A DNA stretch of 64,000 nt, from the NCBI GenBank assembly GCA_964583335.1, contig CAZOVG010000001.1:186001-250000 (forward strand). The letters run 5' to 3'. The notes below the pieces were generated by a model, which ran no database searches, was not told the DNA's origin, and saw only the letters and a program-made list of their open reading frames with translations. Source of the DNA: JAGNKE01 sp964583335 (GTDB taxonomy: Bacteria; Pseudomonadota; Alphaproteobacteria; Micavibrionales; Micavibrionaceae). How positions within the stretch are numbered: position 1 is the first letter of the stretch; the number at the start of each line of letters is the position of its first letter. The translations under genes and the position numbers were made by a program. Positions 41,479 through 50,201 of this stretch are shown piece by piece.

Positions 41479-43023
41479 TCAGCCGCTGTTGGCTTGATCG
41501 GCTACGGTCAGTTCCGCAGAAGGACCGGTTTTAAGTGTGTGGGTCGGGCCCTTCTTAACAGCCTGAGCGAACAGCACCTTTATCGCATTGTCGAACGTAC
41601 CGCTGATCAGGATATCGCTGTTGAGCTTCACGTCGTCCTGTGCGGTCCAAGTCAGGGCCACGTTGGCCTGCTTTGTCCATGTGTCCAAGGTTTCCTTGAG
41701 GCTGGACCCACGCTTGGCTTCCCAAATTCGGGGCTGGCTCAGCTGGGGGCTGGCGGCCTCTTGCTGCGAAGCGGGCTCGGTCTTGGCGCTTTCAAGGGCC
41801 GCTTCAGAGGGCGGAGCGGCTTCCGGAGCCGGAGCAACCATTCTGGCCGTCTCTTCAGACTGGGACGCCTTTTCAGAGGATTTTTTCACGGCCTTGTTGG
41901 CGGGCTCAAGAGGCTTGGACTCGCCGGGGTCCAGAATAACGTTGCGGGACTTCGAGACTTTCTTCGCTTTGTGTTCCGGCTGAGGCTCGGCTTTCGCCAA
42001 CTCTACAGGCGCCGGAGCAGGCGCGGACTGTTCGGCAGACTCGGCGATTTCTGCCTGGTCCTGAACCGCTTTGGCTTCCTTGGCGATTTTCTTGGCTTCG
42101 CTGTCGGTCACGGGCTCAAGATTCAGCTCCTCAGCGTTGGCCTGCTGCTCTGACGGCGCGGCCTCCAGAGCGGGCAGAGGCTCAAGGGCTGCGCCCTGAT
42201 CCGGCTCGGCTACAAGCGCGGGAGCCGCGGGCGCGTTCTTCGAGAGAATTTTTACAACGTTACCGCTGATCGCGGCCTCAAGGTTCAGCGGGCGGATCAT
42301 GTCGTTCAAAACTTGATCCCAAGGTTTACCGCCTTCCCAAGACACGAGATGCCCGGCATTCACGCCCTTGCTGAAGGAGAAGGCGTATTGCGGGGGCACG
42401 ACCTGTTGCAGGGCCAGTGCGAGCGGCATGTCGGAGCCGAAGCCCTCAAGGACTTCATAGCCGCCTTGCCAGTTGATCTGTTCGGGCTCGGACGCGGCGG
42501 TATTTGCTTTCACCGGAGGCGTCGCTTGGCCGCCTTCGAGCGGATAAGGGTTGATGCTCAAGCCCGTAGGCGCCGGTTCGGCGGCGGCCTCAGTGACCGG
42601 AGCAGGCAGGATTGCATCTTGACCCTGATGGGTTTCGGTGAGCGGGAAAGGCTCCGGCGCGGTATTATTGGCCGAGTCATCGGGCGTTACAGGCGCACTC
42701 ATGACGACGGGCGCCTGAGGTTCAGGCTGCTTTTCGCGCGGCGGAGAGATTTCAATAACTTTGATTTTGTTGGATTGCTGCGGCTTGGGCTGAGCGACGG
42801 GCGCCTCTTCGGCAGGCACTTCGAAATCACCGACTTCGGGCAACGCGCTGGAGTCCATGGGAATCTGAGAGGGCGCAGAGGGCGGTGGCAGCGGGGCCGG
42901 CGCACTCTTTTCAGGCGGCGTCCATTCAAAACCGGCAAAGGCGGGCGTTGTGACCGCACTCAGTGAGAGCGCCATTACGGCAAGGCTGGCGGAGGACAGA
43001 AAGCTGTTTTTCCTGATAAGCAT
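41479..43023 (-). CDS. Exported protein with C-terminal TcpQ domain (T4BSS-linked)
   Basis: A 514-residue product. The start at 43023 gives a clear signal peptide (SSASLAVMALSLSAVTTPAFA); a longer frame has no added value. The C-terminal 80 residues match the TcpQ/PilL C-terminal domain seen in pilus and type IVB systems: IWEAKRGSSLKETLDTWTKQ, then VKLNSDILISGTFDNAIKVL. A second related secretin-N-like module occurs at about 190-275 (MPLALALQQVVPPQYAFSFS, GGKPWDQVLNDMI, VVKIL). The two are separated by a long Ala/Pro/Glu-rich linker, probably unstructured. It lies last in the icmT-dotB-dotC-dotD block and may be an outer-membrane or periplasmic core part. Confidence 0.75.
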   Translation of the reverse strand: MLIRKNSFLSSASLAVMALSLSAVTTPAFAGFEWTPPEKSAPAPLPPPSAPSQIPMDSSALPEVGDFEVPAEEAPVAQPKPQQSNKIKVIEISPPREKQPEPQAPVVMSAPVTPDDSANNTAPEPFPLTETHQGQDAILPAPVTEAAAEPAPTGLSINPYPLEGGQATPPVKANTAASEPEQINWQGGYEVLEGFGSDMPLALALQQVVPPQYAFSFSKGVNAGHLVSWEGGKPWDQVLNDMIRPLNLEAAISGNVVKILSKNAPAAPALVAEPDQGAALEPLPALEAAPSEQQANAEELNLEPVTDSEAKKIAKEAKAVQDQAEIAESAEQSAPAPAPVELAKAEPQPEHKAKKVSKSRNVILDPGESKPLEPANKAVKKSSEKASQSEETARMVAPAPEAAPPSEAALESAKTEPASQQEAASPQLSQPRIWEAKRGSSLKETLDTWTKQANVALTWTAQDDVKLNSDILISGTFDNAIKVLFAQAVKKGPTHTLKTGPSAELTVADQANSG

Positions 43024-43221
43024 GTGTTCGTTCCCAAATATGTAAAGACAGACCCCCTGCGCGATGCGGTACCCAAAAACGCTACGGCGACAGGCCAAGT
43101 TATGAGAGAATATCGCTAAATGTTTGAAAAAACAAGCTTCAAGACGCGGAACTTAAGGTCAGGGACGCAGACAGGCCGAAAGCGCCAAGAATACAGTTAA
43201 GTTGCCGTAAAATATAGACAA

Positions 43222-43521
43222 TCACCCACTGTCAATAAAGTGGTGGCGGTTTGATGAGAGGTGGCCCGGTCTCTCGCGGCCCACAATCCAAGCCCTAAAC
43301 GCCCTGATCGCCGAAGGAAAAGACAGGCCTTTATTTTCTAAAAAGCGGAAGATGTAAAAGACGATGAAGGAGATGATAATTGTCGACCAACGCAAATAAA
43401 TCAGCCAAACCGGGATCAGAAAAGCCACGCGACCGTCAAAACTTAGGAAACGAATCGTGCGCATACTGTCGCGCCAGTGCCAGTTCACCTTCGCTTCCAG
43501 GTTCTCTAGCTCTTTTACCAT
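43222..43521 (-). CDS. icmT: IcmT/TraK-family type IVB secretion protein
   Basis: Small inner-membrane protein of 99 aa required in Dot/Icm systems. It matches IcmT over its length: NWHWRDSMRTIRFLSFDGRV near the N-terminus, two hydrophobic helices (LIPVWLIYLRW, TIIISFIVFYIFRF) and LSFPSAIRAFRAWIVGRERP after them. CGGAGTCAAA precedes the ATG. It lies downstream of dotB; in Legionella icmT is in a separate block (icmTSRQ), so gene order is different here. Confidence 0.8.
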   Translation of the reverse strand: MVKELENLEAKVNWHWRDSMRTIRFLSFDGRVAFLIPVWLIYLRWSTIIISFIVFYIFRFLENKGLSFPSAIRAFRAWIVGRERPGHLSSNRHHFIDSG

Positions 43522-43592
43522 TTTGACTCCGACGTTTTGGGATTATAACCCAGTTTACAAAAAAATGCGGGCGCGAGGAACCTGAAAAAAAA

Positions 43593-44753
43593 TCAGCCGG
43601 AGCCCGTGCTTGAGGAAAGCAGCAGATAAGAACGGCGATCAATCAATCCGGCCTCGAATGCGATTTCCGCAGATTTCTGCATCGAGCGACCGTATTGGTT
43701 AATCATACGCTGAATCTCATTTGGCCATTTCGTAAAATGCATATCCATTAATTTTTCGCGCACGTCGTCTGGGAACTGCATCCATTCGCGCACACCGCAA
43801 CGACCGCCGCCGACGCGGGGCACGAGCGCTTGGGTTACGATCAGGCGAAGCGTTTCCATAAGGGCGACAGCCCGCTCCTCACGTTCGCTGATGTCGTAGG
43901 TGGACAACATACGGGAGACGGTATTCGCCACACCGAGGGTGTGGGTCGTGGTATAAACCGCGTGGCCGGTTTGCGCGGCCTCTATGGTGGCGCTGATCGT
44001 TTCGCGGTCACGGGCCTCGCCGACCAGAATGACTTCCGGCTTGCGGCGCAGCGCATTACGAATTCCGTGGGAGAAGCTGGGCAGGTGGCGCGGGATTTCG
44101 GTTTGGGAAACCAGAGAACGCGGGCTATGGATGCTGTCGTAGACGTATTCGATCGGCGCTTCGTAGGTCAGCATCTTACCGCAGCCTTTGGGACGCTCCA
44201 GCAACATGCGGTTACCGGCGGCCAGAAGCGTGGTTTTACCCGATCCGGTTGGGCCGGTGATGACGACGACCCCCTGACGCGGGGCCCAGGCGTCGATGAT
44301 TTCCTTCTCGATATTCAGGTCCTTCATGCTCGGCGGTTCGCTGGGCAGAGAACGCATGGTAATCTGCGCGGCATCGCGTCCGCGGGAAAGAACGGCGGTG
44401 ATGTTTACACGGAAGCGGATCCGCGTGTATCGGTCGGGGCGGATTTCATAGGATACGTCAAGGTCCTTTGCGGATGCAAGGCGGGCGCGGGCCTCTGGGC
44501 CGTATAGCTTTTGCAGGAATATGCCCATGTCAGCGGCATCCAGTTCACGGAACGTCGCCGGGTAGAGAACGCCGTGGATGTCGTTATAGACGGGGCGATC
44601 ACTCTGGATCGTAATATCGGATGAATTTTGCTTGACGCACCAAAGAAGGAATTTGTCGACCTCCTCCTCCGTGAACCGATTCGGTTCATCGGGCCAGGTT
44701 TGGGCAAAGTTGTCTTCCTTTTTGAGGAGGCTTACCGGTTTGCGGGCTTCCAC
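43593..44753 (-). CDS. dotB: Type IVB secretion ATPase DotB (PilT/GspE family)
   Basis: Hexameric cytosolic ATPase powering the type IVB system. The GSPII-E domain has Walker A GPTGSGKT (167-174), the Asp box region (MLTYEAPIEYVYD), Walker B VILVGEARD (241-249) and the His box TGHAVYTTTHT. The length of 386 aa is close to Legionella DotB. A GTG start at 44753 is supported by GGGAG; it overlaps dotC by 22 bases. The order dotD-dotC-dotB is the same as in Legionella and IncI plasmids (TraH-TraI-TraJ). Confidence 0.9.
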   Translation of the reverse strand: MEARKPVSLLKKEDNFAQTWPDEPNRFTEEEVDKFLLWCVKQNSSDITIQSDRPVYNDIHGVLYPATFRELDAADMGIFLQKLYGPEARARLASAKDLDVSYEIRPDRYTRIRFRVNITAVLSRGRDAAQITMRSLPSEPPSMKDLNIEKEIIDAWAPRQGVVVITGPTGSGKTTLLAAGNRMLLERPKGCGKMLTYEAPIEYVYDSIHSPRSLVSQTEIPRHLPSFSHGIRNALRRKPEVILVGEARDRETISATIEAAQTGHAVYTTTHTLGVANTVSRMLSTYDISEREERAVALMETLRLIVTQALVPRVGGGRCGVREWMQFPDDVREKLMDMHFTKWPNEIQRMINQYGRSMQKSAEIAFEAGLIDRRSYLLLSSSTGSG

Positions 44754-45598
44754 TGATCGGCTCCCGTTACAAACTCCGGTACTCCAGTGATTTGAACGGC
44801 ACGATCACCAACTCTCATTTCTTCTCCGCCACCTGTTACGCCGCGGTCAACCTGCAGCGCGTAGGGGGGGGACACCATGCCTTGAGCCAGTAAGAGCTTG
44901 TAGCGCACCATGCCTTCGAAGTCGAGTGTCAGGCGGCTGAGATCGTCATTGAAAATCTCATCGGCCTGTTCATAACCCAGTTTCCAGCCCTGACGGACGT
45001 ATTGTTCCCACATTTCGCGCTCATCTTCGTCTTTAGGTACCAGAAGAGCCGGGGGAGGGGTGACCTCACCCCATTCGCGCTCCAGATACTGGCGCCAGTC
45101 GCGGGGAGTCGATACGATACGGGCGTTTTTTATAATGTTGTAAATCCTGTCGGATACGGCAGCTTCCTGACCCGAGAAATCGACGATCACGGCATTCATG
45201 GCCTCGGTGACGATCGGCGGCTCGATCATGAACCCCGAGGGGGCCGCGATCAGGAGATTTCTGAAGTCGTATACTTTATCCAGATAGCGTGAACGCTGAT
45301 CAAGATTTTTGCGGATTTCCCATGTTCTTTTGGCCAAACCGCCACGGGCGCCAAACGAGAGGGCCGCTTCCTTGAGCGCATCAAGACGGATGTCTATGGG
45401 AAGAGCGCTTTTCTCATCTCCCTTTTTTTCAGGGACGTCATAACCGAGAATCTCTTCGATATCCGCGGGCTCCTCGTCCGGACCGCTCAGGGGCGTTTCA
45501 TCGTCAACCGGCAAAATCGCGTGGGCGGGCTGCGCAAGATGAATTGTTGCGAGCAGAAGAAGGAGGGCACAAGCGCCGATCTTGAGAGTGTTACGCAT
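44732..45598 (-). CDS. dotC: Type IVB secretion outer-membrane core protein DotC
   Basis: Outer-membrane complex part needed with DotD to place DotH. The 288-residue sequence shows the DotC pattern: LDALKEAALSFGARGGLAKR, APSGFMIEPPIVTEA, RDWRQYLEREWGE and RQGWKLGYEQADEIF. It has an ordinary signal peptide (LLLLLATIHLAQPAHA) and no lipobox cysteine near the cleavage site, whereas Legionella DotC is a lipoprotein. It lies between dotD (16-base gap) and dotB (overlap). Confidence 0.88.
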   Translation of the reverse strand: MRNTLKIGACALLLLLATIHLAQPAHAILPVDDETPLSGPDEEPADIEEILGYDVPEKKGDEKSALPIDIRLDALKEAALSFGARGGLAKRTWEIRKNLDQRSRYLDKVYDFRNLLIAAPSGFMIEPPIVTEAMNAVIVDFSGQEAAVSDRIYNIIKNARIVSTPRDWRQYLEREWGEVTPPPALLVPKDEDEREMWEQYVRQGWKLGYEQADEIFNDDLSRLTLDFEGMVRYKLLLAQGMVSPPYALQVDRGVTGGGEEMRVGDRAVQITGVPEFVTGADQWKPANR

Positions 45599-45614
45599 CG
45601 GTCAAACCCTTTCC

Positions 45615-46130
45615 TTAGCCGCCGAGACCAGCATTGGGAGCATAGTAGATTTCAACCATACGGCTCTTGGCATCCACTCTCACGTCGCCGCGCATGCCGA
45701 GTTGGAGCCCGATATCACGCAAGGAATCAACGACGCGGCGGTTTTCAATATCAAGAGATACGACAACCGGGGTGCTGGGCGTGTTGCCGAGGACAAGGAA
45801 GCCATAACCGGCGCGATCAGCCAATGTCTTGGCGATGGGCTCAATCGGGCCGACCCAGTTGACCGTTACTGCGCGCGCCAGTTCGGGCGGCACGTTGTCG
45901 ATCGGCGAAAGCGTTGTTGCCGGGGTTCTCGCCCGCTCAACCGCCGCCAGAGTTTCCAGAGCCGCCGAGGCGCGGTCTGCGCTTTCGGCCAGCATGGCCG
46001 TTACCTTGTCAGGCGAAGCGACGAGTTGGGGACTGCCTCCGCTGAAGGCCGCCTTGCTCGAAGAGGAGCCGCAACCGGTGACGAAAGCCAGACTGAACAA
46101 GAGCGGGAGAAAGAGCTGTTTACGTGACAT
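45615..46130 (-). CDS. dotD: Type IVB secretion lipoprotein DotD
   Basis: Outer-membrane lipoprotein of 171 aa whose domain is like secretin N-domains. The ATG at 46130 is chosen because it starts a lipoprotein signal (LLFSLAFVTGC, Cys20); a longer frame to 46199 would hide it. The DotD domain spans about 75-165: VNWVGPIEPIAKTLADRAGY, VVVSLDIENRRVVDSLRDIG and RMVEIYYAP. First of the dotDCB set. Confidence 0.88.
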   Translation of the reverse strand: MSRKQLFLPLLFSLAFVTGCGSSSSKAAFSGGSPQLVASPDKVTAMLAESADRASAALETLAAVERARTPATTLSPIDNVPPELARAVTVNWVGPIEPIAKTLADRAGYGFLVLGNTPSTPVVVSLDIENRRVVDSLRDIGLQLGMRGDVRVDAKSRMVEIYYAPNAGLGG

Positions 46131-46326
46131 AACTTTAAAAACCCTAATAAGACACTTTAGTCTATTGGAAATACTAGACAAAATAATACTCCAAATCAAG
46201 AATAACTACACCTTGCGGTAAAGATCAAGCCGTGTTTTCATATAGCCCCTACTCTATCTCCATCTTTATTTTCAAAAATGGCGGTTTTCTGCGATTTAAG
46301 CGCTTTACAAAGCCCTCAGAAAATAT

Positions 46327-46740
46327 TTACCGTTCCGTTTTTATGAGCTTATTTCCCTTCAAAATCGACAAGACGCGGTCTTGATATTTCTGTCCGAAGG
46401 CCGGAGTCCGCGAGTGATAATACGACAAGGCCTTGGCAAGACTCTGGGTTTCGCTGAGGTGATTACGCAGAATCCATGCGGCGACGCTCATGTTCGTGCA
46501 GGCGTTATCGCGTATGGCCGCCCGGGCGCGGCGTTCGCTGACCCCCCATTTTTTGGCCACAACGGGCACCCAAAGCGTGTTGATTTGCATCGGCCCGAGA
46601 TCGTGGGTGCCGTTCGTGTTGGCGACTTCCTGCCCAACCTTTCCGCCCTCAGCTTTATAGATGCCCGCGAGCAGAACCGGCGGCACGCTGTAGGTTTGCG
46701 ATGCGATCAATAAGCAGGTTAGAAGTGTTTTCCCCGCCAT
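46327..46740 (-). CDS. Lytic transglycosylase (SLT domain), T4BSS-associated
   Basis: Cuts peptidoglycan to let a secretion apparatus through the wall, as VirB1-type proteins do. It has the SLT pattern: catalytic Glu31 in YKAEGGKVGQ, then GTHDLGPMQINTLW, and ALSYYHSRTPAFGQKYQDRV at the end. It is short (137 aa) and the hydrophobic N-terminus is only about 16 residues, so the export signal is weak or uncleaved. The two cysteines (9 and about 82) might pair. It lies upstream of dotD in the same direction. Confidence 0.82.
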   Translation of the reverse strand: MAGKTLLTCLLIASQTYSVPPVLLAGIYKAEGGKVGQEVANTNGTHDLGPMQINTLWVPVVAKKWGVSERRARAAIRDNACTNMSVAAWILRNHLSETQSLAKALSYYHSRTPAFGQKYQDRVLSILKGNKLIKTER

Positions 46741-46825
46741 CTTTAGAACCCCCTCATTTGCGTCTTACTCCAAAACGGACTGCACTTATATATAATATGT
46801 GTACGAAACGAAGCGTCGTCATTTT

Positions 46826-47722
46826 TTAAGCAGACGCAGTCTTGGCTTCCCCCGCCTGTTCCGATCCATTTTCTTCCGGGTCGGCGGGCGGCAACGGATC
46901 AGTCTTGTCCCAACTTATTTCCGCTACGGGTTGTTCTTTTCGTGCCGAGGGCAGGAACGTCCCGGCCAATGTTTCCAGCATGGAGGCCCGTAATTCGTAG
47001 GCGGCCCAGACCGCTTTCATTCCGTTCTCACCATTTTCGACCTGCTCTTTCTTCGTCAGGCGCGCCGTTTGCGCGGCGTGGCAGTCGGCGTAAAGTGCCG
47101 CCAGCATTTTTAAAAAAATCAGATCGACGATCTTCGATTCGGCGGGATCCAGCGCTGCGCCGAACAGACGCTCGCGAAAGGCCGAGGACCATGCGGAGAG
47201 ACGTTCTCCAATCTCCTTCACCAACTTGGTTTCAGACTGGCCGAAAGAGAAGGCCGCCACGGCCTGCAGAACCGGAAGGAAGGCCATGATCTGCTGCAGC
47301 TGGAGCTGCTGTCCGTCCAGAAGGGCAAAGTCAGCGGACAGGCCGCGCAAGCGGGAGATGGATTGTTCCTCTGGTACGAATCGGTCTGCAAAGGTGAGCA
47401 CAGGCTCCAAGGCTGAAAAAATACGCTTCGCCTCGTTATCGCCGGGCAGCTTGCCGTTTTGCTCCCTGTACAAAGCCAGTGTTTGCGCGCCCAAGGCTGT
47501 CAAGGCGATGCGTAGCGGTTTGTTTTTTTCTTCGCCAGGATTTAGATCTAAGGACTTCTCGATATGGGCCCCGTATTCCGTACTGCGGCGAAGCAGATCG
47601 GCAAGGGCGGATGACTCCTTCGCCGCGTCCTGAGTGGCATCGGCGGCGGATGCGAGCGAACGCAGAAGGGGCAAGCCGATCTGCTGAAGCATCAACAGTC
47701 CGAATTCCGTACGTTGGCGCAT
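46826..47722 (-). CDS. Hypothetical helical protein inside the T4BSS cluster
   Basis: A 298-residue all-helical cytosolic protein without a signal peptide or membrane helix, with one Cys and Leu/Ala/Glu-rich helices (ALADLLRRSTEYGAHIEKSL, QLQLQQIMAFLPVLQAVAAF). The C-terminal 45 residues are acidic and disordered. AGGAGG precedes the ATG. I recognise no family. Its direction and place between the lytic transglycosylase and the DsbC-like gene suggest a role in the secretion system, for example as a chaperone or coupling factor; this is inference. Confidence 0.6.
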   Translation of the reverse strand: MRQRTEFGLLMLQQIGLPLLRSLASAADATQDAAKESSALADLLRRSTEYGAHIEKSLDLNPGEEKNKPLRIALTALGAQTLALYREQNGKLPGDNEAKRIFSALEPVLTFADRFVPEEQSISRLRGLSADFALLDGQQLQLQQIMAFLPVLQAVAAFSFGQSETKLVKEIGERLSAWSSAFRERLFGAALDPAESKIVDLIFLKMLAALYADCHAAQTARLTKKEQVENGENGMKAVWAAYELRASMLETLAGTFLPSARKEQPVAEISWDKTDPLPPADPEENGSEQAGEAKTASA

Positions 47723-47901
47723 CGAACCTCCTGTTATTACCTGTTTAGCTCTTTATTTTTATTGGCGCGAAAACCCAGCGCAGGGGCGCATTATAACGGC
47801 TGTTTTACAGAACAAACAATAAAAGATTCCGCAGGCCCAAAAAGATCGCGGCGCGATGTAGCCCCCGCGCCGCTTATGGTTTTTTGCTAATGTTGTGGGG
47901 A

Positions 47902-48762
47902 TCAGCTTCTCGCCCCGAGATCGCCGATCAGCGTTTCGAGATTTTTGGGCTTACCCTCGATGATTTTGACCTTCTCTTCCTTATCGCGGTACATCACCGT
48001 AGGGGTCCCGTTCAGCTTCCAGACCTGCATGACGGACAGGTTGCGCTGAACTCCTTGAGTGTTGATTTCCTGTTTTGCCGGCAGGGCGGTCGTGTCGCCG
48101 TCCATATTGCGCCACCAAAGCGCCACGGGGTCGGGCGCGGCCAGCAGGAAGGCCGCCTGCGCCTGCGTTTCCGGGGAGAAACCGACGGGGATCAGGCGCA
48201 GCTGGACGCGGCTTTGGTCAAGAAGCGGGCGGAGCTCTTTCATCATTTCATGGCAATGGGGGCACTGTGGGTCTACGAACGCGTAGAAGACCGGGGTTCC
48301 CGCCTTGCCGAAGGGAATCCAGTTGCTGTTTTCCACGTCGTAGAAAAATTGCTCCGACGGGGTCTTGAAATCGTACTTGGCCTTTCCCGCCTGGGCTTCG
48401 GACGGTTTTTTAGCGTTCATTTCGCCCGCGAGCGTGTCGAGGAGCGTGTCGCCCTGCCCGCGCAGACGCGCGACCTGTTCGACAGTCAGGGTTTTTCCGG
48501 CTTTATCGAAGAGGATTCCGGTCACGAACGCGCCGGTGGGCAGAACGTAGAAATACTGCTCCACGCCCGCCTTGATGACGATCCAACCCTCGACGCCCTC
48601 GTCCCGACCAAGAAAGCGGATTTGCGCGCCCTCATTCACCAGACCCTTGAGGGGATCGGGGATCGTTGGCAGGAGTTCCTCCTGCGCAAAAGCCGCCGGG
48701 GCGGACAGGCAGGTCGCCAGAATCGCGAGGGTCAGTACGAAACGCTTGGAACTCTTGGTCAT
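47902..48762 (-). CDS. DsbC/DsbG-like periplasmic thiol:disulfide protein
   Basis: Exported thioredoxin-fold protein of 286 aa that makes or reshuffles disulfides. Signal peptide ends at AAFA. An N-terminal dimerisation-like part (GAQIRFLGRDEGVEGWIVIK) is followed by the thioredoxin domain with the CPHC active site (Cys167, Cys170) in FVDPQCPHCHEMM and the cis-Pro loop at NGTPTVMYRD. IncI-type conjugation systems have a similar protein (TrbB). It is the most upstream gene of the T4BSS block here and could fold its Cys-bearing exported parts. Confidence 0.85.
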   Translation of the reverse strand: MTKSSKRFVLTLAILATCLSAPAAFAQEELLPTIPDPLKGLVNEGAQIRFLGRDEGVEGWIVIKAGVEQYFYVLPTGAFVTGILFDKAGKTLTVEQVARLRGQGDTLLDTLAGEMNAKKPSEAQAGKAKYDFKTPSEQFFYDVENSNWIPFGKAGTPVFYAFVDPQCPHCHEMMKELRPLLDQSRVQLRLIPVGFSPETQAQAAFLLAAPDPVALWWRNMDGDTTALPAKQEINTQGVQRNLSVMQVWKLNGTPTVMYRDKEEKVKIIEGKPKNLETLIGDLGARS

Positions 48763-48866
48763 GCGGGGAACTCCGTGATGTTCTGTTGACGCTAAAAAGC
48801 TGTTCGATTTCTAAGACCATAGCGTTACAGGGCCGCAAGCACAATTTCTTTCTAACTTTTTGCGGC

Positions 48867-50105
48867 TTAGAAGAACAGCACAAGTACGCCCGTATAGCCG
48901 TAGAGGCGCGCGTTGCTGATCTCCCCGCCCGCATAAAACCCGGTCAGGGGGGCGTTGCCGATGGCGGCGCGGATCACGTCCATTTCCCTTTGCGCGGCTG
49001 TACCGGTTTCGGAAAAGCCACGGGCAATGCAGGAAATGTAAACGGCGCCCTGAGGTTCGAACCTTCCCCGCTCCGCCGTTACGCGCTGGACCAATGAATC
49101 GAGGCTTTTTTTGAGGTCCTCGAGGACAATGTCCTCAGTGCGCTGAACGAACAGAATATTGTCGCCGATACTGACGGTTTGGGAAATGGTGAGGCTTTCC
49201 TCCCCCGGATCAAGAGCCATGATGTTGCGAACCAGATAATCCTTTTGATCGGATTCGGATATCGGGAGGGCGATGTGGACCTCTCCCCGAAAAAGAGGCA
49301 GAAGGGATTCCGGGATTTCATCGGAAGAATCCATCCGGCGCAGGTCGGGCAAGGGGCCGACGATAGGCAGGTCGTCGGCTTTTTTGTCCATCGCCCGAAG
49401 GTCTTCGAGCAGACAGCGCAGGGCGCTCACTCCGTCAAGCTCGTAGATCGTCGTGCCATCGGCGCGGGTGATCGTGCGGAACTCGCTAAAAGGTCGGCAG
49501 CCTTGTGAAAGGGCGGTGGCGACAGGTATTTTGTCGGAAAACAGCGCGCCGCCGATCGAATCCTCGCATATGCCGTTGGCGAAAATGTCGTGGCTGGCGC
49601 GGGAGGATGTCAGGCCGCCGACAATAAAGCCGCCGCATAGCGATTCCAGTTCGGCCATTCTGGGCATAGGATCCTCTTCGGCCATCGGGTCGGCATGAAC
49701 GCAGACCAGCATGGGCGTGCGCTCTTCCAGCCATTCGCGGAGGCTTTTCACATGGAGCGGCGGCTCTTCGACTGAGTGTTCCGGAAACACGCAAAACTCG
49801 CCCTCGGGAAAGCGGCCAATCAGGGCGCTGATCGCGGGCTTGTCCACGAAGGCCTCCCCGGCGCCGATGATGCCCATGCCCACGGAGCCGATCCAGTTGT
49901 CGATCCGCGTCACCGAGCGGAAAAGATTGATGATGCTGGGTGCGTATTCGGCGAGCATGTCGGACACGTAAAGGAAACCGAAATTAAAGCCGTCGCCTTC
50001 GGTGCGGATCGTCTCAAGCTGCTCCAGAACGGCTTTGGAGGCTTCGCGCCAATCGTTGCCGGACGCGGCGCAGGAAGCGAAAGTTCTGGATGTGAAAACC
50101 GACAT
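48867..50105 (-). CDS. FIST-domain sensor protein
   Basis: A 412-residue protein with the FIST N domain (about 25-220, with GGFIVGGLTSSRA) and FIST C domain (about 230-405, ending FYAGGEISNARLYGYTGVLV), a predicted small-ligand sensing unit. It stands without any kinase, cyclase or chemotaxis domain. The ATG at 50105 is chosen because it starts a new polypeptide at the family boundary; the frame stays open to 50741, but there it is antisense to lemA. It is divergent from lemA. Confidence 0.82.
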   Translation of the reverse strand: MSVFTSRTFASCAASGNDWREASKAVLEQLETIRTEGDGFNFGFLYVSDMLAEYAPSIINLFRSVTRIDNWIGSVGMGIIGAGEAFVDKPAISALIGRFPEGEFCVFPEHSVEEPPLHVKSLREWLEERTPMLVCVHADPMAEEDPMPRMAELESLCGGFIVGGLTSSRASHDIFANGICEDSIGGALFSDKIPVATALSQGCRPFSEFRTITRADGTTIYELDGVSALRCLLEDLRAMDKKADDLPIVGPLPDLRRMDSSDEIPESLLPLFRGEVHIALPISESDQKDYLVRNIMALDPGEESLTISQTVSIGDNILFVQRTEDIVLEDLKKSLDSLVQRVTAERGRFEPQGAVYISCIARGFSETGTAAQREMDVIRAAIGNAPLTGFYAGGEISNARLYGYTGVLVLFF

Positions 50106-50201
50106 AATTTTTGTTCGCCGTATCAAGATTTTATGAAGACAAAGGCGTTTGATATCATTAAGATAACCTACGATGCCAAACTGTGAAAGGGAATAAAGGC
50201 T

